Source of the DNA: Candidatus Helarchaeota archaeon
Lineage (GTDB): Archaea > Asgardarchaeota > Lokiarchaeia > Helarchaeales > HEL-GB-A
Direction: 5' to 3'
NCBI GenBank assembly: GCA_016840125.1
Contig: JAEOSY010000625.1
Coordinates: 1 to 8,032 of the forward strand
Length of the DNA stretch: 8,032 bases
Position numbers and translations under genes: made by a program. Below the pieces are notes generated by a model, which was given only the letters and a program-made list of their open reading frames with translations, was not told the DNA's origin and searched no databases. Shown in pieces: positions 1 to 5,617 of this stretch (position 1 is the stretch's first letter; each line of letters starts with the position of its first letter).

Positions 1-1
1 C

Positions 2-760
2 GGTACACTAGGCAAGATGATAAGCTCATTCCTTAAGAAAAAATCTGATGGGCGTGTAGATGGGAAAATTATCGGTATAGACTTAGATTCGGAATTGGTA
101 GCCTATGGAAATAAACATTGGGCACGTCGACCAAGTATACAGCTTGAAGTGGGAGATATTAATCAAATTGGCTATCCGAACAGAACTTTTAATATAGTAA
201 CAGGTTTCGGACTCCTTGAGTTCGTGTCTAAACCAGACCATATCCTTGCCGAAATGCTTCGCGTCCTGAAACGCCCTGGTAAACTAATTATGCTTAATAT
301 AGATCTTCATGGGTTTTCAATATCTCACTCAGATCCCAAACTTCAAGAAATGTCACATGATATGAAAAGGGGAATGGAACTAGCAGGCGTGGACCTTGAT
401 CTAACTAAATTCCGTGCCCTCTGCCATGAACAACAACTCCCTGTAGAAGAATTTAAATTTACTTACGAATATAAGGCGGAAATTTCAAAGGCATTCATTA
501 AAATTGTGGAAGATTCAATGAAAACTTTTTATAAAAACGAACAAATGATTCAAGAGGCCACCGATTTTAACTATCAGTTTCTAAAGTTTGTTGGTTGGAG
601 CCGGGAGCGTGTTTTGGAGGTTACCGACAGTCAATATTCAATTCAGAACCATCTACAAATGCTTAAGCAACATGTTGGAGACGTCTTTTACCGGAAGTTA
701 CCCTTCCGAACGTATAGAATTCAATTTCTAGATGAGGCTATGATTCCTAAATCATCCTAA
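2..760 (+). CDS. Class I SAM-dependent methyltransferase, 5'-partial
   Basis: This is a Rossmann-fold methyltransferase that would move a methyl group from S-adenosylmethionine to an unidentified acceptor. The frame is open to the left edge and reads GTLGKM just before the first in-window ATG at 17. GTLG is the expected tail of the glycine-rich SAM-binding motif I (DxGxGxG), so the true start and the first strand lie outside the window and the ATG at 17 is internal. Downstream are the acidic loop IIGIDLDSELV (motif II), VGDINQIGYP (motif III) and a post-motif stretch FNIVTGFGLLEFV followed by LRVLKRPGKLIML, all in family order. The C-terminal 140 residues, mostly helical with aromatic patches, are not recognisable and probably form the substrate cap. 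The gene ends 9 bases before the end of the convergent gene on the minus strand. The fold is well supported; the substrate is unknown. Confidence 0.85.
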   Translation, partial: GTLGKMISSFLKKKSDGRVDGKIIGIDLDSELVAYGNKHWARRPSIQLEVGDINQIGYPNRTFNIVTGFGLLEFVSKPDHILAEMLRVLKRPGKLIMLNIDLHGFSISHSDPKLQEMSHDMKRGMELAGVDLDLTKFRALCHEQQLPVEEFKFTYEYKAEISKAFIKIVEDSMKTFYKNEQMIQEATDFNYQFLKFVGWSRERVLEVTDSQYSIQNHLQMLKQHVGDVFYRKLPFRTYRIQFLDEAMIPKSS

Positions 761-769
761 ATACTCACA

Positions 770-2416
770 CTAATTCTTCCGATAATTCAGGGGCGTAATC
801 CTGAAATAGTCAGGGTCCCAATTCCATCCATTTCTTTGTGGATCAAAAAGATCGGTCCAAGGTTTTGAGAGAAATGAGAGATTGAGATTAATATTTGACT
901 TCTGGATCAAATAGTCTAACGAATCCTTAAAGACTTGGGTAAATGCTCTTAAGAATCCCGCACCGATTTTGGGAGTGTGATACCAGTCATTTAAGAAATA
1001 TTTGTCTCCAGTCACAAGGTCCTCCACATTGTAAACTGCAACTCCTGAAGGTATTACCTCAGATAATAACTCTAATAACTCTAATTTCCATCTCTCATTT
1101 CCTGGAATGAGAATTCGGGTCCGCTCAATCATATTTGAATGCCATAGAAACATAACTCTCCCAATTAACAAACGTTGCTCTAGGACGCGTCGAATGGCTA
1201 TAACTCGGTCAATTGAGCTAACCTTGGCATTTCTTTTGAGTTCTCTGTTCGATAAATTAGCATTTGTCTCCAAAAGTCTGGCTATTCTGATAAAATCTGG
1301 TACAGGTTTGAGCCGATAGGAAATGGATGTAACAACATCACCTGTAAACTCTAAATTTTGCATCCATTTTCGCCATTTCTCCTTGATTTTATCCCAAGGA
1401 ATTTCCCAAGTTTGAGTATTAACATTGTAATATTGAAAAGCATCAGGTAGTTTGACTTTTTGACGGGTCAGCTGAAGACATTGAGTACCTGGGGGAAACT
1501 TTCGGAGGAGTGCACGCCAATCGGATCCCTCGGGAGTGTTAATAGAAAACTCCTGAAAATTTAGGTCTCCTGCAATATGAAAATGTTGTACAAAAATACC
1601 CTTCTTTGAACTCAGCCTAACATGATGTGGAAAAGGGCAATTAAATTGGAGCAGGGAGAGACCAAATACACTACGGGCATAAATATTAAGGATTACAAAA
1701 TGTAGGTTCTTAATACTAGTAGCAAACTTTTTTATGTTCTTGAATCCATGTTCCCGCATGAGATCCTTCAAGTAGATTTTCTCAATCATCGGTGTCTTTC
1801 TAATTTCACTCTGTAATATTTTTAGAAATGAGATTATTTTCGGTGTTAGGGAAAGTGGTTGAGATGAAACAAAGATACTAGTTGTGATAAGCGCGAAATC
1901 GTTTAAATCCAACCGCCTTCTTTTACCTCTAAAGACCTGGATGTGCTTGATTAACTTTGGGATTAATATTTCAGGACGGTCTGGCCGCCCTAACACACTC
2001 CAGATGGGGTGGTAAGTATAACCATAATTACCCCCCTCTAAATCTGGCTCGAAATTATAAAAATCCATTACATTGAATTGAAGCCCACAACGTTCCTTCC
2101 AAAGATTACGGACAGTAACTTCATTCCCTCTTTTTTCAAGGTACTCGAGGTAATAGATCGCTCCATCGATTATATCAGCTCGACGCGAATACCTTCCTTT
2201 TGCAAAAATATCTGGGATGAAATAAAGTAATAAAGCACGACGTCGTTCAATCTCTGAGGGAAGAGAACTGAGTGCTTCATAGTCAATTTCTTCAATCCAT
2301 TTTTTAAGGTTGTTTTCTTCATTGTCTGTCCATTCTTGTGCTTCGCGGAAAAAAACCTCATAAATCCGTCTCGTATAGGCTCTCAGATCTATAGGGGGTA
2401 ACGTCCACTTCGACAT
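770..2416 (-). CDS. Uncharacterised 548-residue protein with probable winged-helix segment
   Basis: I do not recognise this family. The ATG at 2416 is preceded by the Shine-Dalgarno-like AAGGA (2426-2430) and a TATA box (2457-2468), so the start is well placed. The N-terminal 110 residues are charged and helical. The middle part (about 195-300) mixes helices with strands, including the hydrophobic run NLHFVILNIYARSVFGLSLL. Residues about 373-425 (IARLLETNANLSNRELKRNAKVSSIDRV onward) resemble an AsnC/Lrp-like helix-turn-helix: a helix, the turn phrase 'LSNRELKRNAKVS', then a recognition helix rich in Arg and Ile. The C-terminus is rich in Trp, Asn and Tyr. No signal peptide or clear membrane helix is seen. 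A DNA-binding regulator, perhaps acting on the divergent promoter region, is an inference from the helix-turn-helix segment only. Confidence 0.8.
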   Translation of the reverse strand: MSKWTLPPIDLRAYTRRIYEVFFREAQEWTDNEENNLKKWIEEIDYEALSSLPSEIERRRALLLYFIPDIFAKGRYSRRADIIDGAIYYLEYLEKRGNEVTVRNLWKERCGLQFNVMDFYNFEPDLEGGNYGYTYHPIWSVLGRPDRPEILIPKLIKHIQVFRGKRRRLDLNDFALITTSIFVSSQPLSLTPKIISFLKILQSEIRKTPMIEKIYLKDLMREHGFKNIKKFATSIKNLHFVILNIYARSVFGLSLLQFNCPFPHHVRLSSKKGIFVQHFHIAGDLNFQEFSINTPEGSDWRALLRKFPPGTQCLQLTRQKVKLPDAFQYYNVNTQTWEIPWDKIKEKWRKWMQNLEFTGDVVTSISYRLKPVPDFIRIARLLETNANLSNRELKRNAKVSSIDRVIAIRRVLEQRLLIGRVMFLWHSNMIERTRILIPGNERWKLELLELLSEVIPSGVAVYNVEDLVTGDKYFLNDWYHTPKIGAGFLRAFTQVFKDSLDYLIQKSNINLNLSFLSKPWTDLFDPQRNGWNWDPDYFRITPLNYRKN

Positions 2417-2424
2417 TCAAGTAC

Positions 2425-2468
2425 GTCCTTCTCAATTATGAAATAGAGTCGCTCCGATATATATATAG
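2425..2468 (-). promoter_or_regulatory. TATA box and Shine-Dalgarno of the 548-residue protein gene
   Basis: On the minus strand an alternating TATATATATA tract lies at 2457-2468, about 41-52 bases before the ATG at 2416. That places a start of transcription near 2435 and leaves a short leader. AAGGA at 2426-2430, nine bases before the ATG, is a good Shine-Dalgarno. The pairing of both signals supports the chosen start. Confidence 0.55.
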
Positions 2469-2592
2469 TTTTTTATTTCGGTTCTCATAAAAAAGTCTTT
2501 TAATCTTATTTTTTCATTAGAAAACTATTCTTAACGTTCAAAGATTGTTGGAGAACTATCAAGATTTCTTCCATCAATGGGAGTACTAATCA

Positions 2593-2686
2593 TTTACGCA
2601 TCCCATCATTTCTTTATAAATGCGCATTACCCTCTAAAATCGCGCGCGTGATTGTATCGTGAAACTACGAGCGTTTATGCATCCCA
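2593..2686. repeat. Two copies of TTTAYGCATCCCA flanking palindromes
   Basis: TTTACGCATCCCA at 2593-2605 recurs as TTTATGCATCCCA at 2674-2686, same orientation, starts 81 bases apart and one mismatch in 13. A third, weaker relative (TGCGCATTACCC) lies at 2621-2632. Between the copies sit the 10-base palindrome AATGCGCATT (2619-2628) and the near-perfect 16-base palindrome at 2638-2653. The arrangement suggests binding sites for a regulator of one or both divergent genes; no regulator is assigned. Confidence 0.4.
2638..2653. promoter_or_regulatory. 16-base near-perfect palindrome with CG-alternating core
   Basis: AATCGCGCGCGTGATT is self-complementary except for one pair (G2642 opposite T2649). 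It lies mid-way in the divergent intergenic region, about 50 bases before the TATA box of the GNAT gene. A dyad of this size in an otherwise AT-rich region is typical of an operator for a dimeric regulator, but this is inferred from symmetry only. Confidence 0.35.
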
Positions 2687-2703
2687 AACCCCACTTTTTC
2701 GCC

Positions 2704-2720
2704 TTTATATATATAAAAAT
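2704..2720 (+). promoter_or_regulatory. TATA box of the GNAT gene
   Basis: TTTATATATATAAAAAT is a strong archaeal TATA element. A start of transcription about 25 bases downstream would fall near 2733-2740, exactly where the first stem of the structured leader begins. That gives a leader of roughly 105 bases, long for an archaeal mRNA. Confidence 0.6.
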
Positions 2721-2732
2721 TAATAGTTAATG

Positions 2733-2841
2733 TAACGACGAAATGTCGTTATGGGTTCAAGTGGTATCAGCCCCCTTTTTTAAGGGGATGATCCTCAATT
2801 GAGCCTCCACTGATCGGATAAGTTAATGGAGGCTAGATGAA
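2733..2841 (+). promoter_or_regulatory. Structured mRNA leader with sequestered Shine-Dalgarno (riboswitch-like)
   Basis: Three consecutive stem-loops can be drawn by eye. SL1 (2733-2739 with 2745-2751) is 7 bp with a GAAAT loop. SL2 (2763-2794) has an inner 6-bp stem CCCCTT/AAGGGG with a TTTT loop and an outer stem GG-ATCA/TGATCC with one bulged T. SL3 pairs AGCCTCCA (2802-2809) with TGGAGGCT (2827-2834), 8 bp perfect, and buries the Shine-Dalgarno GGAGG (2828-2832) of the ATG at 2842. An alternative helix, GGTTCAA (2754-2760) with TTGAGCC (2799-2805), would enclose SL2 and use the 5' arm of SL3, so the two states exclude each other. That is the logic of a translational switch. No known riboswitch class is recognised and no ligand is implied. 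Confidence 0.5.
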
Positions 2842-3960
2842 ATGGCAAGAATAAAAACAGAAACGCGAGTTGCTCCTGAGTTTAATGTGAAAGAATACAC
2901 AACATGTTATAATTATTATGGTCGAGAAGGCGAGGCGGCTGAGCTCGCCAATCTATTTCGAAAAACATACAAGGTTAAAGATGAAGATACCCTCACACAA
3001 CTGAAATATCCCTATCCTGAGTCATTCGACCCGGAATGGGTACATAAGATCGGAATTGATAAGAATACCGACTGGAAAGTCGTAAGAGATACAACTACGG
3101 ATAAAGTAATTGGAGGGGGCGCGGTTATAATGGATCCTAAGAATCAACGTGGGTACGTACGGGGCGTTATGATCGATCCCGACTACCAAGGCTATGGGCT
3201 AGCGAGTTACATCCTAGTCAATGCTTTTCGCGATATTATTGCGCGGTGGCGCGATAGAATAAAGATATTTTGGACAGAGAATCGCACCGCCCATTCTCGC
3301 TCCCAGGCGATTTCAGAGGCCTCGGGGATGAAACCTGTGGGATTACTCCCACACAAAGATATTTTCCTTGAAAAAAGGGAGACTGATCTGCTTTATGCTC
3401 TCTATTCAATGAATGCATTGAAGAACCGGCGTCCTGAGCCAACTCTAATCCCTGAAGTGCTCCCTATCTTCAAAACTGTTGGGCGGCAATTTCGATTGGA
3501 TGATGCTGTGCTAACAAGCGTTCCGCGTACTCATGCGAATGGATATGAGGTTAAGGGCTCTATTACCATAGATAAGTACCTTTATCAATACATCACATTC
3601 CGCGCAAACGGTAAGGAGCTGAAATTTGAAGTTAATCCCAGAACATTCGTTGCAGAGAAAACATGGTTCTCCCCCGATATCGACCCTACCACCCTTCGGA
3701 CATTGCTACGGTTCGCTCGTGTAGCACTAGATCCCAACCTCTTCTATATGGAGTGCTATGTATCTGCTTTTGAGCCTACACATCAGCAGGTCTTCGTAGA
3801 TACTGGCTTTACGCCCACAGGCTATATACCAGGATGGGATATGGTCAATGGTAAGAAAGAGGATGTCTTGATTATGTCCTGGGTAAAAGAAATGCCTCAG
3901 CTTTCTAATCTACGCTTAACTCGTCGAGCAACAAAAATCGCAAAATTGTTTCTAAGTTGA
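2842..3960 (+). CDS. Two-domain GNAT-family N-acetyltransferase
   Basis: This is a 372-residue acetyl-CoA-dependent acyltransferase of the GNAT superfamily, substrate unknown. The N-terminal GNAT domain (about 15-190) has strand VIGGGAVIM (89-97) and motif A at VMIDPDYQGYGLASYILV (109-126), where Q116-G-Y-G119-L-A121 is the pyrophosphate-binding loop, followed by the 'ASGM' segment (160-163) typical before the last strands. The C-terminal half (about 200-350) looks like a second, degenerate GNAT-like domain: YMECYVSAFEPTHQQVFVDTGF ends in a 'GF' turn, then DVLIMSWV forms the closing strand, but no clear acetyl-CoA loop is seen. The ATG at 2842 has GGAGG nine bases upstream. A competing ATG at 2837 opens only a five-codon frame overlapping the real start. 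The gene faces the DUF89 gene, and its long leader suggests control of translation. Confidence 0.85.
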   Translation: MARIKTETRVAPEFNVKEYTTCYNYYGREGEAAELANLFRKTYKVKDEDTLTQLKYPYPESFDPEWVHKIGIDKNTDWKVVRDTTTDKVIGGGAVIMDPKNQRGYVRGVMIDPDYQGYGLASYILVNAFRDIIARWRDRIKIFWTENRTAHSRSQAISEASGMKPVGLLPHKDIFLEKRETDLLYALYSMNALKNRRPEPTLIPEVLPIFKTVGRQFRLDDAVLTSVPRTHANGYEVKGSITIDKYLYQYITFRANGKELKFEVNPRTFVAEKTWFSPDIDPTTLRTLLRFARVALDPNLFYMECYVSAFEPTHQQVFVDTGFTPTGYIPGWDMVNGKKEDVLIMSWVKEMPQLSNLRLTRRATKIAKLFLS

Positions 3961-3997
3961 TAGGAATGTCGGCGGTGAAAGATGAAATGTGCAAGAT

Positions 3998-4022
3998 CTT
4001 ATTTTTCATTCTTATTATTCCT
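3998..4022 (+). terminator. T-rich tract after the GNAT gene
   Basis: A T-rich run with several TTTTT and TTATT stretches begins about 40 bases after the GNAT stop. Archaeal transcription commonly ends at such U-rich tracts without a hairpin. The placement between convergent genes fits. Confidence 0.35.
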
Positions 4023-4094
4023 TACAAACCCCAACCCCGAATTTAGTAGTTTAATAGCATCTTAGCACTCATCACATTTCACCGTCGTACTCTT

Positions 4095-4115
4095 ATCTTA
4101 ACTTTTTTTTAAGAT
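4095..4115. terminator. Hairpin between convergent genes
   Basis: ATCTTAA (4095-4101) and TTAAGAT (4109-4115) form a perfect 7-bp inverted repeat around a CTTTTTT loop, only two bases beyond the stop of the minus-strand DUF89 gene. Read on the plus strand it adds a T-run inside the loop, so it could help end transcription from the GNAT side. A role for the minus strand is weaker because no T-run follows it there. Confidence 0.3.
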
Positions 4116-4117
4116 CC

Positions 4118-5131
4118 TCACTTTTTTTTGAGCATGACAACGTTTTTTCCAATCGCCTGCCCTAAAAAAGTCGCAATGCTAGAACACTTTGTTCGAAGTA
4201 CAAAGAAAATGGGTTTCTCAGTTAATTGGTGATGGTAGAAATAGAGGGTTTCAAAATTACTCTGCCCTTTTGCTATTACGAAGTCTGTTGTTCGCAGGGT
4301 AGTCAGAAACGCTGGATCATTTTCAGTGACAGAGACGCCCAAAGATCCCGATCCAGTGGTAATTATTCTTCGAGTAACTTCTTGAAAAATAGGATCTTTC
4401 ACATCTTCGAGCGTAGCATCGTTTGAGATGGGGGCACCTTTTACAACGAGAGTAGTGTCAACATAATCTTTTAAAAAATCCAGGAGTAACCAGTCAAAGT
4501 AAATTTCTCCTGCATTATCCGCAATATAGATGATTTCGTCTGCCTCCTGCAAGAATTCAAAAAGTTTGAGAGAGTCATCAATGGTATACCCTTCCCTAAT
4601 AATGCTATGGTAAGTTTTTTCTAGAAAATCCGTGGTCATTTCGACAGTATGTCCTGCGGTGCCAAAATCAATCACATTGCCGGCAATGGCTGCTGCCAGC
4701 CCTCGCTTCAATCTAGTTTGGGGGTTGGAAGCTGCCATCACATGCGGACGGATCCTACCCACTGCTTCCTTTGCCAGTGCATTACTTTTCACCTTGAGCT
4801 CCTCAAAGAGGTCGGACTTCTGGGTTAGGTTTTGAATCATGTGGTAAATTTTATTAGCGACATCGGTGGGTGGGTTATCCATAGAAAACTTATTTAAGAT
4901 TTGGTAAGCTTTTTGCATGCCTCGTATTTGTATTTGAGGATTGGCTGAAGCTATTTTCAAAAGATCGTGGGTTACGGAGACTAAACATGTTAAGCACTCC
5001 GGACTTGTCCAAACTCTGTGATTGTTCGATTTTTTCAACGATGAATACCTACTCTGGTCTTTCATAAACATTAAGATGTTCATTTGAAATGAAGTATCCA
5101 CTTCTAAATAGTCTTTTGAGTACTTCGACAA
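4118..5131 (-). CDS. DUF89 / ARMT1-like metal-dependent phosphatase
   Basis: This protein belongs to the DUF89 family of metal-dependent phosphatases, proposed to act in metabolite damage control by removing phosphate from toxic phospho-metabolites. It has, in order, the Cys pair ECLTCL (C46, C49), GNVIDFG (151-157), the metal-site segment IADNAGEI (203-210, D205 and N206), VVKGAPISNDAT (229-240, with D238 a likely third ligand) and AKGQSNFE (287-294), then the closing LRTKCSSIA (312-320). These match the archaeal members end to end, so the gene is intact. The 337-residue form uses a TTG start at 5131 with a poor Shine-Dalgarno. An ATG at 5083 (MNILMF) would give 321 residues. Both precede the first conserved motif, so sequence alone does not settle the start. 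The exact substrate is unknown. Confidence 0.88.
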   Translation of the reverse strand: MSKYSKDYLEVDTSFQMNILMFMKDQSRYSSLKKSNNHRVWTSPECLTCLVSVTHDLLKIASANPQIQIRGMQKAYQILNKFSMDNPPTDVANKIYHMIQNLTQKSDLFEELKVKSNALAKEAVGRIRPHVMAASNPQTRLKRGLAAAIAGNVIDFGTAGHTVEMTTDFLEKTYHSIIREGYTIDDSLKLFEFLQEADEIIYIADNAGEIYFDWLLLDFLKDYVDTTLVVKGAPISNDATLEDVKDPIFQEVTRRIITTGSGSLGVSVTENDPAFLTTLRTTDFVIAKGQSNFETLYFYHHQLTEKPIFFVLRTKCSSIATFLGQAIGKNVVMLKKK

Positions 5132-5144
5132 TTTTCTTTTTTTT

Positions 5145-5191
5145 TCCTAAATCGATAGTGGCAGTTGCTATTTTCCTAAAGTCCTAAATCG
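5145..5191. repeat. Direct repeat TCCTAAATCG, two copies
   Basis: Two exact 10-base copies lie at 5145-5154 and 5182-5191, starts 37 bases apart. A partial third copy, TTTTCCTAAA, sits between them at 5171-5180. They lie immediately before the DUF89 gene on its upstream side and might be regulator sites for it. Confidence 0.3.
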
Positions 5192-5266
5192 GATCTGACC
5201 AACGCAATGCGCCCGACGTCGAGGATCGAAGAAAGGATCTAAATGCTCCTTTTTCGAAATCAACCG

Positions 5267-5359
5267 TTATTAATACCCGGTATTATGTGAAATATTGTTC
5301 AAGGGGTTAAATTTCAAAAAAAAAATTTCATCCTGTATTATTAATGCCGACGGTACAAT
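5267..5359. repeat. Two related inverted repeats, possible operator pair
   Basis: The first element contains the odd palindrome TAATACC-C-GGTATTA (5271-5285), 7-base arms around one base. The second, at 5338-5359, reads TTATTAATGCCGACGGTACA and then AT. It keeps the same TTATTAATRCC left arm and a GGTA right arm, with two extra bases in the centre. The left arms start 71 bases apart, close to seven helical turns, so two dimers could sit on the same face of the DNA. Confidence 0.4.
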
Positions 5360-5569
5360 GCGCAGTTTGAAGTGTTTAAGGACGCGTTTGCGCATTTTAG
5401 ATCTTCGAGTGGACATGGTGGTAAGTTTCGCTGAGATAAGTTTGAACTTACGGAATAATCGGTGATACATGAAAGTATTTTGCGCAAATGTGATGAAAAA
5501 TAAGAAGTTTTATAAGCTTTGGTCTCTTTTATGATAATAATTATTAAATGGGTTAAAAAAATTGTTGAG

Positions 5570-5613
5570 TTTATAAATTATTTTGAGAAAGAAAGAATAA
5601 ACATAAGTGGTGA
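5570..5613 (+). promoter_or_regulatory. TATA box and Shine-Dalgarno of the RAMP operon
   Basis: TTTATAAATT at 5570-5579, preceded by an A-rich stretch that could serve as a BRE, lies 38 bases before the ATG at 5618 and predicts a start of transcription near 5600. GGTGA at 5609-5613 is a plausible Shine-Dalgarno with four bases of spacing. A second TATA-like element, TTTTATAAG, lies at 5508-5516 and could give a longer transcript. Confidence 0.5.
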
Positions 5614-5617
5614 ATGT

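Larger units (their letters stand above)
5132..5617. other. 486-base intergenic region upstream of the RAMP operon
   Basis: No convincing gene is seen. The only sizeable frame, a 66-codon one on the minus strand at 5270-5470, is Lys/Arg-rich and has no Shine-Dalgarno. The region holds a 10-base direct repeat TCCTAAATCG (5145-5154 and 5182-5191), two related inverted repeats (5267-5286 and 5338-5359), an A10 tract (5316-5325), three TGCGCA hexamers (5359, 5389, 5481) and the promoter of the operon. There is no regularly spaced CRISPR-like repeat of 24-40 bases and no tRNA. Confidence 0.6.

Noticed and set aside
17..19. ATG at 17 as the start of the methyltransferase
   Set aside because: The upstream codons encode GTLGK, the end of the SAM-binding glycine motif, and the frame is open to the edge, so this Met is internal.
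2752..2812. tRNA-like sequence: GGTTCAAGTGGTATCAG resembles D-arm or T-arm phrases and is followed by a CCCCT/AGGGG stem
   Set aside because: No 7-bp acceptor stem closes it, the would-be anticodon loop has six bases instead of seven, and there is no GTTCRA T-arm in the right place. The stems are better explained as an mRNA leader.
5270..5470. 66-codon minus-strand frame between the DUF89 gene and the RAMP operon
   Set aside because: No Shine-Dalgarno, no recognisable motif, and the translation of AT-rich DNA gives a biased Lys/Arg/Ile-rich peptide. It also covers the inverted repeats and hexamers, so it is more likely regulatory DNA.
5519..5617. N-terminal extension of the Cas7-like protein from TTG at 5519
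   Set aside because: The added 33 residues are low-complexity Ile/Lys/Phe, the stretch contains the TATA box at 5570-5579, and the ATG at 5618 has its own Shine-Dalgarno.
5132..5617. CRISPR array or leader before the cas-like operon
   Set aside because: The repeats here are only 6-22 bases, unevenly spaced, and never form repeat-spacer units of constant length.
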